64,000 bases of DNA from Paenibacillus amylolyticus (GCF_029689945.1 NZ_CP121451.1:3410001-3474000); one strand, 5' to 3'; positions 9,616 through 22,187 are shown, counted from the first letter of the stretch. Numbers and translations are program-made. The notes: a model not told the origin generated them from the letters alone.

Positions 9616-11449
9616 ATGAACTTGCGAATGAAGCTGGCCTTGGCATTTCTGCTGCTGATCATCGTACCCATGTGTGCGCTTGGCATTGGCATGTTTCTGG
9701 TCACGTCACATACGATTGAGAAAAAATACAATCAACAGGCCGAATATGCGCTTCAGGCCATTAGTTATAATATCGAGAACGTATTTCAGCAGATTAATAA
9801 TGTGACCGACAATGGGATAGCGACATCGGTTTTTCAAATGGCGTTGAACGCCAAGGACCCGACCAAGCAGGATCTGGGAACCGGTAATCAGTTGTCCCTG
9901 AATGCCAGCCAGCGCAATTTCCGTTCCCTTCTATATAATTATCCGTTCATCAGTTATGCCTTTTTATATGATTTGCGTTTGTCCGAGAACAATCAGATTG
10001 TATCCATTTTCACCAAAGAAAATTTTCAAGCCCTTCCTTTTCAGCAATTCAAAGTACATCCTTTATTCAACGAAATTCAGCAACTTAATGGCGTGCCCAA
10101 ATGGCTCGCACCTTTGGAATATCCGGAATTAACCGGGGTAGAACCTGTCTTCACCCAGATCAGACTGGTGAAGGAACTCAGTTATTTTCAGAACATTGGC
10201 GTGCTTGTTGTCCAGATCAAAAAGGAGAGATCGACCGGATCTTTCGTCACCTGCAAATCAGCGATTCGGCACAGGATACGTCATTCCTGTTAATCAACGA
10301 AGAAGGGCTGATCGTCTATGATCCTGCAGGTCGGTATAACGGTGAGAACATGCAGAACCTTGGTGCTGAATCGGGCAGTTACGGTCCCGGCTTTAACAGC
10401 ATCAGAACGGTCTTTGACGGCAAGGAGAGCATCATTTCGCAATATCATCTCAAGAACTATAACTGGAGTCTCGTCAGTGTGACATCATGGGAAGCCTTAT
10501 CTGCGGAAACCAATGCCTTTGCAGGCTGGTCTGTCATTATTATTCTGTCGTGCCTGTTCGCTGCCATGATCTTTAATCTATTTTTCATGAATCGTATTAC
10601 GGGCAACATTGCTGTACTTGTAAGGTTTATGCGTCGAGTGGATGATGGTGATTTTAATGCGAGGGTGGAAGGTAAAGGTTTTGACGAGATGCAGCTGCTT
10701 GCGCAAGGGTTCAATGAACTGTTGGACCGTATCGGGGATTATTCCGTCGTGTTCGGGCAGAGCAGGAGCAGAAGGCACAGGCAGAACTACGTGTCCTGCA
10801 AGCCCAGATCAAACCGCATTTTCTGTTCAATACATTGGAATCAATCAATGGCTTGGCATTGCGTGGTGAGGGGCGCAAAGTAAGCGAGATGGTGACCAGG
10901 CTGGGCAATATGCTTCGTATCAGCATTCAGGATCAGGAAGAGATTCCGCTGGGTGAGGAAATAAGGCATTTGCAGAGTTATCTGGAGATTCAACAGTACA
11001 GGTTTAGTGATTTGTTCACCTATGAGATTGACATTCCGCCCCATCTATACAGTTCAATTCTGCTTAAACTGACCCTCCAGCCTCTGGTGGAAAATAGCAT
11101 TCAACATGGGTTTGAGGGGATCACCTATCCAGGTGTACTGCGGATAAGCGCCTATGCAGAACAGGGTCAACTTGTGTTATGTGTTGAGGATAATGGGATC
11201 GGTATTACCCAGGAAATGCTCGCACGATTTGAGTATATGGCAGCTGATCCGCCGGAAGATATGCTGGCGAAAGAGGCGGAATCATTATCGTCCATAACAG
11301 AACGCCGGGGATTGGGATTACGAAGTGTGGCTGATCGAATTCGTATTCAATACGGGACCGGGTATGGCATATTTATATGTTCAGCACCGGGGAATGGCAC
11401 CGTTATTCGATGCATCATTCCATTATATGAGCAGGAGGAAGCCGGATGA
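9616..11449 (+). CDS. YesM-like sensor histidine kinase, two frameshifts
   Basis: Membrane sensor expected to phosphorylate the AraC-type response regulator that follows. Order: N-terminal transmembrane segment (residues about 7-30), extracytoplasmic sensor region, second transmembrane segment near base 10530, a HAMP linker, the His_kinase box with QIKPHFLFNTLESIN (about 10806), and the ATPase with N-box LVENSIQHGF, VEDNGIGI and GLGLRSVADRI. Frames break near 10223 (AAAAAGG one base short) and near 10733 (a G-run one base short); each repair gives uninterrupted family sequence. It overlaps the regulator by four bases. It probably senses extracellular sugar or binding-protein state. Confidence 0.88.
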
Positions 11450-13077
11450 ATCTGACTGCAATGCTGGTTGACGATGAGCTCCCGATTCTGGAGAATCTGA
11501 ACTACATTTTACCCTGGGAAGAGATGGGGATTGAAATCACAGGTACTGCGAGAAGTGGAGCAGAAGCGCTGGGGAAAGTAACAGAAGGTCATCCAGACAT
11601 TCTCTTGTGCGATATTCGGATGCCGTCTATGGATGGATTGGAACTCATTCGTTTGCTGCGAGAGCAGGGGGAAACGTGTGAGATTATTTTGCTGACCGGG
11701 TATCAGCAGTTTGAGTATGCTCGGACCGCTATTCAATATAATGTTCATGAATACATATGCAAGCCCATTGATTATTTGCATCTGGAGAATAAGCTGCGCG
11801 AACTTGCCGGGCAGATTCAGAAGAGACGTATGGAAAGTGAATCGCAACGTAATCGCAGCCAGGAGATGGAAAGCTGGATCAGACATAAACAGTTGATGGA
11901 CCTGCTGCGAGGAGAAGTATCGTCAAAAATTACCTATCCTGCTTCTATCACTGAAAGTATAACAACTGTTGTACCGTATACGTTGCTGCTGGTGGATGTA
12001 GTCGGTTATTTTCGCCATTCTATCGGCTGGACCGAACTTCAGCATGAGCGATGGCATGAGACCGTAAGTTCCAGACTTAGGGAAGTGGCTGAGAGAAGTG
12101 CGGGGAACTGTCAGATTCTTTCGACTCGCAAAGGTGAGTGGTGCGTCCTGCTGGAGGCATCGGGTGAATGGCAACACAGCTCAGAGGAATTGGCCCAACA
12201 ACTGTGTCTTGAATTGAACGCGTTATTATCCTTGGATTCAAGTGTGAAGGTCAGGGTAGTACAGGATGTTGTGCCCATGAACCTGGAAATTCAAATTCTG
12301 GAGCGATACCGGCATTGTCAAAAAATGCTGATGTCCCATCCGGAACGTGAGGACAGGGTGTTGAAGGCGAGCTGTACCGAAACGACCTTAACGTCTGATC
12401 GTGCGGCCTCCAAAGGCGCTAACTCATGGATTACTAGAGAAGATCTGGAGCTGGTTACGCGATGGATTCGGCAAGGGAACAAGCAGGGGCTGCGCGATGT
12501 GTTGGATCAACTTAGACATCGAATGGGGAATTCAGTAGAATCCTTCGACAGGATAAGTGAGACCAATCTTCGGTTTATGCTTGTACACATGCTTCGGGAA
12601 CTGCGAGAAGTACAGGCCATTCCTGATGAGCACGAAGTGAATTATTGGAATGCACTGCAAGGGGCCGGATCCATGAGGGAGCTCCTTGAACTTGCAGAGG
12701 TCGTTACCCAAGCCTGTCAAGGTAAACCAACGCAGCCACGTCCTTCCGTTTCGGAACTGATCCTGTCTGCATGTGAGTATATGGACGCACGACTGCAACA
12801 GGACTTTGGAATAGATGAAGTCTCCGATTGGCTCGGAATCAGCCCCGGTTACTTCTGCCAGCTATTTAAAACCCAAATGGGTGTTACTTTTGTGGAATAC
12901 ATGACGCAGAAACGGATGGAAAGTGCCGCTTTATTGTTGAGTACAACCGAATGGAGCATTACAGCGATTGGGGAAGCTACAGGGTTCAAGGAGCGTCGCT
13001 ACTTCTCCAAGGTGTTTCATAAACACTTTCATATGAAACCCTCCGAGTACAGGCAGAATAAACGGTTGGGTTCGTAG
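11446..13077 (+). CDS. YesN-like response regulator with AraC-type DNA-binding domain
   Basis: Transcription factor paired with the preceding kinase. The N-terminal receiver domain has the acidic pair VDDE (residues 8-11), phospho-acceptor D56 in LLCDIRMPSMDG and the conserved lysine in YICKPID. A long middle region of unknown fold follows, then two AraC helix-turn-helix motifs in the last 100 residues (VSDWLGISPGYFCQLFK and AIGEATGFKERRYFSKVFHKH). It is 543 residues and intact. Genes of this type usually activate the adjacent sugar transporter operon; the target here is inferred to be the 6371 promoter. Confidence 0.92.
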   Translation: MNLTAMLVDDELPILENLNYILPWEEMGIEITGTARSGAEALGKVTEGHPDILLCDIRMPSMDGLELIRLLREQGETCEIILLTGYQQFEYARTAIQYNVHEYICKPIDYLHLENKLRELAGQIQKRRMESESQRNRSQEMESWIRHKQLMDLLRGEVSSKITYPASITESITTVVPYTLLLVDVVGYFRHSIGWTELQHERWHETVSSRLREVAERSAGNCQILSTRKGEWCVLLEASGEWQHSSEELAQQLCLELNALLSLDSSVKVRVVQDVVPMNLEIQILERYRHCQKMLMSHPEREDRVLKASCTETTLTSDRAASKGANSWITREDLELVTRWIRQGNKQGLRDVLDQLRHRMGNSVESFDRISETNLRFMLVHMLRELREVQAIPDEHEVNYWNALQGAGSMRELLELAEVVTQACQGKPTQPRPSVSELILSACEYMDARLQQDFGIDEVSDWLGISPGYFCQLFKTQMGVTFVEYMTQKRMESAALLLSTTEWSITAIGEATGFKERRYFSKVFHKHFHMKPSEYRQNKRLGS

Positions 13078-13104
13078 GGCAAGGGAAACGAGAGGAGAGG
13101 TCGA

Positions 13105-14772
13105 ATGAAATCCTTGAATGATCTGACGTTGGAGCAAAAGGTAGGCCAATTGTTCATGTGTGGATTTCACGCTCAGCACGCAGATGAACAGATTACTCGC
13201 TTAATCCGTGACTATCACGTCGGGGGCGTCATTTATTTCCGGCGCAATGTTGGAAGTGTAGATCAATTGACAAGGCTGTCCGCCGAATTGCAAAATCTGG
13301 CTGCCGAAGCGGGGACATTACCACTTATGATTTCGGTAGACCAGGAAGGTGGCATGGTTGCACGGATCGACAAAGAGGGAATGACGCAGGTGCCGGGGAA
13401 TATGGCACTTGGTGCCACAGGTAATCTGGAATATACCTTGGAATGTGCTCAAATTTTGGGGTGTGAGTTAAAAAGCATCGGTATTGATATGAACCTAGCG
13501 CCAGTGATCGATGTGAATAACAACCCGCTGAATCCAGTCATCGGTGTGCGTTCGTACGGTGAACATGCTGAAAGTGTGGCCGCTCATGGCGTCGCAGCCA
13601 TCACCGGATATCAATTACAGGGCATAGCTGCTACTGCCAAACATTTTCCGGGACACGGAGATACAGCCATAGATTCTCATCTGGGTATGGTTACGGTACC
13701 TCATGATCGAAACAGGCTGGAACAGATCGAGCTGCTGCCGTTCCGTCGGGCAATTGAGGCCGGAGTTGATGCGATTATGACAGCTCATGTGATGTTCCCT
13801 TCAATTGAGCCCGAGCCCATTCCGGCAACGTTGTCGCATAAGGTGTTAACGGGCCTGCTACGTAAGGAAATGGGTTTTGAAGGCATTATAATTACAGATT
13901 GTCTTGAAATGCATGCCATATCCAAGCCATATGGGGTATCGGAAGCTGCCGTTCGTGCTGTAGAAGCCGGAGCAGATCTGATCCTTGTGAGTCATACCTT
14001 GCAGGATCAGGTTGCTGCGCTGGAAGCCATTGTGGAAGCCGTTCGAACGGGACGGATCTCCGAAGAGCTTATTCATCAGGCGGTGGAACGCATTATAACA
14101 TGGAAAAGCAAGCGTTGCGGGCAGCAGATTGGTCATCTCGTTTTGCCGAAAATGAATGACACGATCGAAGCAGCAGATGTTGAACCTATACATTGCAGTG
14201 AATCCATTAAACCCATTAAACCCAGTAATTCAAGTAAACGAAACGAATCGATGCTGTTCACAATTGCTTCAAGCAGTATTACGATTGTTCATAATGATGG
14301 ACTGCTGCCGTTGGACCCTGAGAAGGACGTGTATGTCATCTGGCCAGAGGTTGTACAACGGACAGAGGTGGATGAACCATGGTCTCATACTGAATCACTT
14401 GGTATGGCGCTTTCGCAGTTGCGAGGCAGCGTTCGTGAACACAACATGACTACTCAGCCCACTCTTGATGAAGCAGATCGGATATTGGCGGAAGTGTCGG
14501 AGAGTGAGCAAGTGATCGTATGTACGTACACATCGGCAGGTCATCTTCCGAAAGGGCAACAGTATTTGGTTGAAAAGCTTAGTGAGAATCATTCGCTGAT
14601 TGTCATTGCTCTGCGCAATCCATATGATCTGCTGGAGATTCCGAGGCCGGGAAGTTATCTGTGTACATATGAGAATACACCTGTGGTCGTCCAGGCACTG
14701 TCCCATGTGTTAACCGGTGGACTGCAGCCAACAGGCCGTTTGCCTGTCCGTTTGTTCTCAACCATTGAATGA
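13105..14772 (+). CDS. nagZ: Glycoside hydrolase family 3, NagZ-like beta-N-acetylglucosaminidase
   Basis: Predicted to release N-acetylglucosamine from muropeptides or chito-oligosaccharides. The GH3 barrel shows SVDQEGG, the NagZ signature KHFPGHGDTAIDSH (the loop whose His/Asp pair acts as acid-base in this subfamily) and ITDCLEMHAI, which holds the likely nucleophile Asp. A C-terminal domain of about 200 residues follows, as in Gram-positive NagZ enzymes. No signal peptide is seen, so action on imported fragments is suggested. It is intact at 555 residues and starts at ATG 13105 behind GAGAGGAGAGG. It closes the transporter and two-component cluster, which points to amino-sugar scavenging. 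Confidence 0.9.
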   Translation: MKSLNDLTLEQKVGQLFMCGFHAQHADEQITRLIRDYHVGGVIYFRRNVGSVDQLTRLSAELQNLAAEAGTLPLMISVDQEGGMVARIDKEGMTQVPGNMALGATGNLEYTLECAQILGCELKSIGIDMNLAPVIDVNNNPLNPVIGVRSYGEHAESVAAHGVAAITGYQLQGIAATAKHFPGHGDTAIDSHLGMVTVPHDRNRLEQIELLPFRRAIEAGVDAIMTAHVMFPSIEPEPIPATLSHKVLTGLLRKEMGFEGIIITDCLEMHAISKPYGVSEAAVRAVEAGADLILVSHTLQDQVAALEAIVEAVRTGRISEELIHQAVERIITWKSKRCGQQIGHLVLPKMNDTIEAADVEPIHCSESIKPIKPSNSSKRNESMLFTIASSSITIVHNDGLLPLDPEKDVYVIWPEVVQRTEVDEPWSHTESLGMALSQLRGSVREHNMTTQPTLDEADRILAEVSESEQVIVCTYTSAGHLPKGQQYLVEKLSENHSLIVIALRNPYDLLEIPRPGSYLCTYENTPVVVQALSHVLTGGLQPTGRLPVRLFSTIE

Positions 14773-14775
14773 TTA

Positions 14776-14827
14776 CATCTCTCTGAGATATGGTGCAATT
14801 AGACCGTATCACAGAGAGATTTTTTTG
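14776..14827 (+). terminator. Terminator of the sugar operon
   Basis: ATCTCTCTGAGATA pairs with TATCACAGAGAGAT and is followed by TTTTTTTG. Confidence 0.85.
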
Positions 14828-15033
14828 TTGAAAATAGCTATTGGGTAATTTTGGGATCTAATATCAAAAAGATAACGGATAGATAACTATTTTCATAGTA
14901 TTTTCCTTCTATTAAAAGTTTACAATTCTCCTCTACTTTTTTTAGCAACTTTTCCCGGTTGCAAGCGTCTAATAATATGACTTTTTGAGGGGGATATTTA
15001 TAAAATGGGAGCAGAAGGAGCCAAAGACAAAGA

Positions 15034-17277
15034 ATGAATTTGAAGAAGAAATTGTCCATACTTACCGCTTTTGCTGTTTTTCAGGCGTTTGCAGTGATTC
15101 CTGCAAATGCACAATCAGCAGATCAGAGCGATACTACACCAGTGAATACAGCCAAAGTGAAATCCGTGGAGGTTGTGAAGAAAGAACAGACCATCGCGGA
15201 ATCTGAAGTGAAAACAGGAACAGACACGCCAACATCCAATAATGAAACAACTGAAGAAGTGAATCCAGAGGACAATGTTCCTACAGGAACGGATGCTACG
15301 CCAGTTGATCCGGATACGGAACCGACGGATGAAGAAGGTACAGCTGAGGAAACACCAGCACCTACACCAGTAGAAGTGGAGCAACCGTCTACATCTGTTG
15401 CTGGAGGCGGTGGTGGAGACCTTACTCTTTATATGAACAGTAACAAAATGATGCAAGATGGCAAAACATATCTTGCCGGACAGCCAATGGCTGTTAAAAA
15501 TGGTGTATCCTATGTAGCTATTCGTGCTCTCGTTGATCGAGTTGGCTATGATGTCAAATATGATAACACAACCAAAGAAACAATCATTATTAGTGGTGAA
15601 GATGAGCTGCGTTTCAAAACAAACAGCAAGATCTATACCGTTAATGGTGTGTCCAGAACGATGAAGGGCGCGGCTTATCAACAAAAAAATACGTTCATGG
15701 TGCCGTTGACTTCCATTACACAGGCTCTGGACATTACGTATAAAGTAAATCAATCTGCCAAAACGGTTGTATTGAATCTGAGTACCAAACCGGTGGCAAG
15801 CTTCACAGTACAAAAAGAGGTCTTTGCCGGCGACCGGGTAACCTATACAACCAGATCCAGCTCTCCCAAAGGACTGAGCATTGTGGATGAGCGTTGGACA
15901 GGCCGTCAGGATTCATTCGACCAACCTGGAACATATACAGTAACCTATGCGGTTCAGGATTCAAGTGGTCAATGGAGTGATCCATATTCGGTTACGATTA
16001 AGGTTGAACGACCGAATCTGCCACCTGTCGCGATGTTTACGACAGATAAAGAAGAATACAAAATGGGTGAAAAAATCACTTATATTGATCAAAGCACAGA
16101 TGATGAGAACGCAATTGTAAAAACAGAATGGGATAACAATGCACTGGCATTCTTTGTTCCAGGACCGAAGACCGTAACGATTACAGTTACCGATAAACAT
16201 GGTGCTAGCGATAGCTACACCAAGATAATCAACATTACGGGCGAAACGCTGTATAGCCTGTCCGATTTCAATCAATTGTTCACACCTGTTGGTGAGAAGT
16301 TTACCTTCGACGGTGGCGGAGTACCTGCAATGGAGAAAGTTCCTTTCACGTATTATGATGAGCCGAGTCTGCTGATCCGCAGTAACAGTCCGGAAACGGT
16401 GAATACGGAAGGTATCGTATACAAGGAATCTTCCTTCGGACAGACACGTTTCATGATCCACCATGTGAACAACACAGGCAAAAATGTGAAAATGTACGTT
16501 GTAGCGACTAACAATAATGCTTACACAGCCTCCATTGAGCAGCAAAACATGGGCTTTGCAGGACCGTCACCTTTTGCAACGGTAGCTGGAAAGCTGTCGA
16601 TTGACCGTTGGTTCCAATCCATGCAGAATGGTACCGGACAAAAGAAAGTGTACATCCAGCCAGGAGAGAGCAAGCTGATTCTCAATGATCTGAGCGTTCT
16701 CCCGATGAAGCAGGGACAAGTCATCTCCTTGTATTCGGATGTATTCAGTGACTATGAACTGGATTACAACATTATCATGATCGAAGAAAACAAGGACCCG
16801 ATGGAAGTGTTGTCGAGCCTGCCAGTTCTGGATCGTGATGGTGTTCACAACCGTGGTACGTATCCAAATGCCACACGAATCATCACGTACGATCAAGAAG
16901 TAGGTTCGAAGCCTGCACGTCTTCCACTTGGAGACAATGCAAGTGATCCGAACCTTGTGGGAACGGACCCTATGGCTTACACGGAAGCTTCCAACGCAGG
17001 TAACTTCGGTGTATTGTACAAAATTACTTTGAATAATGTTGCTCCGCGCACATTGATTTCATTCAACCCTCGTGGAGGCAGATACTCAGGTGTGGCACTC
17101 GTGAACGGACAAGTCGTTCAGATTTCTACAGGCAAATCCGTAACTGCACCGAATGAGCAAAGCGTAATGTATCGCACAGGTTCGTACGGCGAGAGTGTAA
17201 CCATTCTCTTCTCGGCGGCACCAGGAAGTAACCTGCCTGTTAACCTGCTGTTCACGCCGCTTCCGGCTGAAAAGTAA
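15034..17277 (+). CDS. Secreted protein with copper-amine-oxidase-N-like fold and PKD domains
   Basis: Exported wall or surface protein of unknown function. Features in order: signal peptide (NLKKKLSILTAFAVFQAF, cleavage near ANAQS), an acidic Thr/Pro/Glu-rich linker (residues about 28-125), a copper amine oxidase N-terminal-like domain (about 128-250, motifs SYVAIRALVDRVGY and FMVPLTSITQAL), two PKD-like repeats (about 255-410), then about 330 residues I do not recognise. There is no amine-oxidase catalytic domain, so automated copper amine oxidase names would mislead. The start follows AAGGAG. It is intact, 747 residues, and monocistronic between two terminators. Confidence 0.8.
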   Translation: MNLKKKLSILTAFAVFQAFAVIPANAQSADQSDTTPVNTAKVKSVEVVKKEQTIAESEVKTGTDTPTSNNETTEEVNPEDNVPTGTDATPVDPDTEPTDEEGTAEETPAPTPVEVEQPSTSVAGGGGGDLTLYMNSNKMMQDGKTYLAGQPMAVKNGVSYVAIRALVDRVGYDVKYDNTTKETIIISGEDELRFKTNSKIYTVNGVSRTMKGAAYQQKNTFMVPLTSITQALDITYKVNQSAKTVVLNLSTKPVASFTVQKEVFAGDRVTYTTRSSSPKGLSIVDERWTGRQDSFDQPGTYTVTYAVQDSSGQWSDPYSVTIKVERPNLPPVAMFTTDKEEYKMGEKITYIDQSTDDENAIVKTEWDNNALAFFVPGPKTVTITVTDKHGASDSYTKIINITGETLYSLSDFNQLFTPVGEKFTFDGGGVPAMEKVPFTYYDEPSLLIRSNSPETVNTEGIVYKESSFGQTRFMIHHVNNTGKNVKMYVVATNNNAYTASIEQQNMGFAGPSPFATVAGKLSIDRWFQSMQNGTGQKKVYIQPGESKLILNDLSVLPMKQGQVISLYSDVFSDYELDYNIIMIEENKDPMEVLSSLPVLDRDGVHNRGTYPNATRIITYDQEVGSKPARLPLGDNASDPNLVGTDPMAYTEASNAGNFGVLYKITLNNVAPRTLISFNPRGGRYSGVALVNGQVVQISTGKSVTAPNEQSVMYRTGSYGESVTILFSAAPGSNLPVNLLFTPLPAEK

Positions 17278-17377
17278 TATTATGAACATGCACGGACGGT
17301 TTGGAGTGAAAGCTTATATCACATATACCCGTTCACCCCAAAAGTCGCCCGAACGATTGATCTGAACCGTCAGGAAG

Positions 17378-17452
17378 GGACTCCATCCATATGACAATGT
17401 CATTAGCTCAATGCTAAACGTAATGGCAATGCGTGTGTATGGAGTCCTTTTT
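17378..17452 (+). terminator. Long-stem terminator
   Basis: GGACTCCATCCATA and TGTATGGAGTCC pair across a structured loop and are followed by TTTTTA. Confidence 0.75.
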
Positions 17453-17487
17453 ATGTGATGTTGGAATGACCTAACCCGGTGGCTTCG

Positions 17488-17516
17488 TTGACTCTAATCG
17501 TAATTTGATGCATTAT
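17488..17516 (+). promoter_or_regulatory. zur promoter with a half Zur-like site
   Basis: TTGACT, 17 bases, CATTAT. The spacer holds AATCGTAAT (17496-17504), which matches one arm of the Bacillus Zur box; the other arm is poor. Autoregulation is possible but weakly supported. Confidence 0.45.
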
Positions 17517-17569
17517 TAGATGTATACAGATGAGGCAAAATGCTCGTATGACAGGAGGTGCTTTAGATC

Positions 17570-18034
17570 ATGCTGTCGACAGAACAGATTATTTCGACCA
17601 TGTCCTCACAGGGGCTGCGCATTACCGATCAGCGGAAAACACTGGCCCGGTTATTTGCCGAGTCTCCCGGGTATCTTACACCCAAGGACGTCTATGAATA
17701 TATGGGTAAGACTTACAGCGGACTGAGTTTTGACACAGTATATCGGAATTTGCGTGTGATGCAGGAACTGGGTGTACTGGAACAGGTCATCTTCGAAGAT
17801 GGCGTTAAATTCAAAGCACACTGCAGTGAAGATCATCATCACCATCATATGATCTGTCTGAAGTGTCAGAAGACATATCCGATTATTTTTTGCCCGATGC
17901 AACTTGCGGATGCGCCTGAGCAATTTCAGGTGGTAGACCATAAGTTCGAGGTGTTTGGATATTGCAAGGACTGTGCAGAACATGCGCCGGCCAAAGCGGT
18001 ATCTGGACATCATCACGCTCACGGGAAGCATTGA
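17570..18034 (+). CDS. zur: Zur, Fur-family zinc uptake repressor
   Basis: Zinc-sensing repressor. The N-terminal winged helix ([28 protein letters not shown]) is typical of the family. The sensing and structural zinc sites include HHHHH and CLKC in the middle and a C-terminal CKDC pair; the last residues are His-rich (HHHAHGKH). At 154 residues it is of normal size and starts at ATG 17570 behind AGGAGG. Zur rather than Fur or PerR is favoured by the TYPIIFCPM segment and by the zinc importer locus about 3 kb downstream, which carries a good Zur box. It runs into yidD with a two-base gap. Confidence 0.85.
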   Translation: MLSTEQIISTMSSQGLRITDQRKTLARLFAESPGYLTPKDVYEYMGKTYSGLSFDTVYRNLRVMQELGVLEQVIFEDGVKFKAHCSEDHHHHHMICLKCQKTYPIIFCPMQLADAPEQFQVVDHKFEVFGYCKDCAEHAPAKAVSGHHHAHGKH

Positions 18035-18036
18035 CG

Positions 18037-18288
18037 ATGAAGTTATCGCGCAGAATAGCTCAGGCACCCATTCGGGTGTACCGCAACTATATTTCTCCAT
18101 TGACGCCGCCAACATGTCGGTTCTATCCAAGCTGTTCGGCTTACGCCATGGAGGCGATTGAAGTGCATGGTGCGCTCAAAGGCTCGTTGTTAACAGCAAA
18201 ACGCATTGCCAAATGTCACCCGTTTCATCCTGGTGGAGTAGATCTGGTACCGCCGAAGGCGGAGAAGTCTACTCTGGTATCCGAGTAA
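18037..18288 (+). CDS. yidD: YidD, membrane protein insertion efficiency factor
   Basis: Small membrane-associated protein of 83 residues that assists YidC-dependent insertion. The signature is clear: [22 protein letters not shown] followed by KCHPFHPGG. The ATG at 18037 sits two bases after the zur stop, so the two are probably translated from one message. In many genomes yidD lies near rpmH and yidC, so pairing with zur is a local feature. Confidence 0.88.
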   Translation: MKLSRRIAQAPIRVYRNYISPLTPPTCRFYPSCSAYAMEAIEVHGALKGSLLTAKRIAKCHPFHPGGVDLVPPKAEKSTLVSE

Positions 18289-18355
18289 CGTTGTAACCTG
18301 AAGTATTCGGGTGGCCGTGAAGAAATCTGGAATTGAACTCGAGGCTGCTGCCCAC

Positions 18356-18385
18356 TTGACAAAGGGGTCCGCATTTCAGTATATT
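18356..18385 (+). promoter_or_regulatory. Promoter of the metG T-box transcript
   Basis: TTGACA, 18-base spacer, TATATT, just upstream of the T-box leader. Confidence 0.65.
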
Positions 18386-18396
18386 TTTCCTATATG

Positions 18397-20763
<2,367 letters not shown>

Positions 20764-20835
20764 AAAGAATCCATTTCATTATACTTTTTTTATTGAGTTA
20801 TGAAATTGATTTAAATACTTTCGTTACTATGACTA

Positions 20836-20868
20836 AAGGTGGCCCGATGTAATTCGGGTCCCTTTTTA
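20836..20868 (+). terminator. Terminator after metG
   Basis: AGGTGGCCCGA pairs with TCGGGTCCCTT and ends in TTTTT. Confidence 0.7.
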
Positions 20869-20957
20869 TGGGGATAATTTATATCTGACGGGAAGAGAAC
20901 AAGCATATACTGTTATGAACTCCGGACTTCAGGAAAGAATGAATAGGGCGGGATGGC

Positions 20958-20986
20958 TTGACAAGTAGGTTCAGGTTACCTATAAT
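20958..20986 (+). promoter_or_regulatory. Consensus sigma-A promoter of znuACB
   Basis: Perfect TTGACA (20958-20963), 17-base spacer, perfect TATAAT (20981-20986). Such a strong promoter fits tight control by a repressor. Confidence 0.85.
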
Positions 20987-20990
20987 TCTT

Positions 20991-21009
20991 TCAGTAATGT
21001 TTACGATTA
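20991..21009. promoter_or_regulatory. Zur box in the znu operator
   Basis: On the - strand TCGTAAA-C-ATTACTG matches most of the Bacillus Zur consensus TCGTAAT-N-ATTACGA. It starts four bases after the -10 box, over the predicted start site, an ideal place for repression. Confidence 0.65.
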
Positions 21010-21030
21010 AGAGATGCGGAGTGAATTATA

Positions 21031-22088
21031 ATGACATTTTATAAAATGCAACATCAAGTTCGGGATAACCGGACAGGCAAGACGAGCCAAAGAGGCAACA
21101 TGAAGTTGCTATGGACGGGTTTGCTTATTCTCACGTTGCTGGTATTGTCTGCGTGTGGGCAGGATAATTCCAATAATGCAAAGATTGTGGAAGGTAAAGT
21201 AAACGTAGTGACGACATTTTATCCTGTTTATGCTTTTACGACTGCAATCGGTGGAGAGGATGCCAATGTCATTAACCTGCTGCCAACAGGAGTAGAGCCA
21301 CATGACTGGACTCCGAAGAGTCAGGATATTGTGAATACATCCAAGGCACAGCTGTTTCTCTATAATGGAGCTGGACTGGAAGGGTGGGTGCCGAATTTCC
21401 TGAAGTCGCTGAATAGTGATTCACAGGTGAAGTCTGTTGCCGTCAGTGAAGGTGTTAAGCTGTTAACCGCTGAAGGTGATGATGGGCATGGTCACGGCGA
21501 AGAGCACGAAGACGAGCATGCCGATGAACATACAGATGAGGCTACGGGTGAAGATGTCGATGATCATCATATTGATCCACATACGTGGGTGAGTCCGAAA
21601 TCAGCCATGATTATGGCTGAGAACATCAAAAATAGTCTGGTCGAGGCAGATCCGGATCACAAAGCAGGTTACGAACAGCGTTACGAAGAGCTTCGTACCA
21701 AGCTTGAGACGCTGGATCAGCGTTTTACAGATGAGTTGGCTAACGTACCCAACAACGAAATTGTTGTTTCACATCAAGCGTTCGGCTACCTTGCACGTGA
21801 TTATGGACTAACCCAGCATGCCATTATGGGCCTCTCCCGGATGCTGAACCGACAGGGCAGGATATTGTGAAACTTGCCAAACTGGTTAAAGGTGAAGGCA
21901 TCAAATACATTTTCTTCGAAGAGCTGGTATCTGACAAATTGGCGAAAACACTGGCTAGTGAAGCAGGTGTGGAGACCATGGTCCTTAATCCGGTTGAGGG
22001 ATTGACCAAGGAGCAGGCAACCAACGGGGATGATTATTTCACCCTGATGGAGAAAAATTTGCAAAATCTGCTGATCGCATTAAAATAA
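21031..22088 (+). CDS. znuA: ZnuA/AdcA-like zinc-binding lipoprotein, one frameshift
   Basis: Extracellular zinc receptor of the cluster A-I family. A lipoprotein signal ends in LSAC. The metal-binding histidines occur in PHDWTP, DPHTWVSP and VVSHQAFGY, and a long His/Asp/Glu-rich loop (about residues 150-185) is the zinc-specific hallmark. The true start may be ATG 21100, which gives a normal 21-residue signal, instead of 21031. The frame breaks near 21838, where one C in CCC restores GLSPDAEPTGQDIVKL; the remainder is complete. It stands first in the Zur-controlled operon. Confidence 0.92.
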
Positions 22089-22108
22089 GATAGAATGAAG
22101 GAATCTAA

Positions 22109-22146
22109 CCTAAGAGTCTTTACCGTTCGCGGTGAAGGCTCTTAGG
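22109..22146 (+). other. Stem-loop between znuA and znuC
   Basis: CCTAAGAGTCTTTACC pairs with GGTGAAGGCTCTTAGG with two mismatches; no T-run follows. Probably a message-stabilising or attenuating element that keeps binding-protein mRNA more abundant than the membrane subunits. Confidence 0.6.
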
Positions 22147-22187
22147 ACGCTATGAGATTCTCATATATAATGAAAGGCGGCTTTGCC

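Noticed and set aside
15034..17277. Naming this gene a copper amine oxidase
   Set aside because: Only the N-terminal structural domain is present; no catalytic domain or topaquinone motif is seen.
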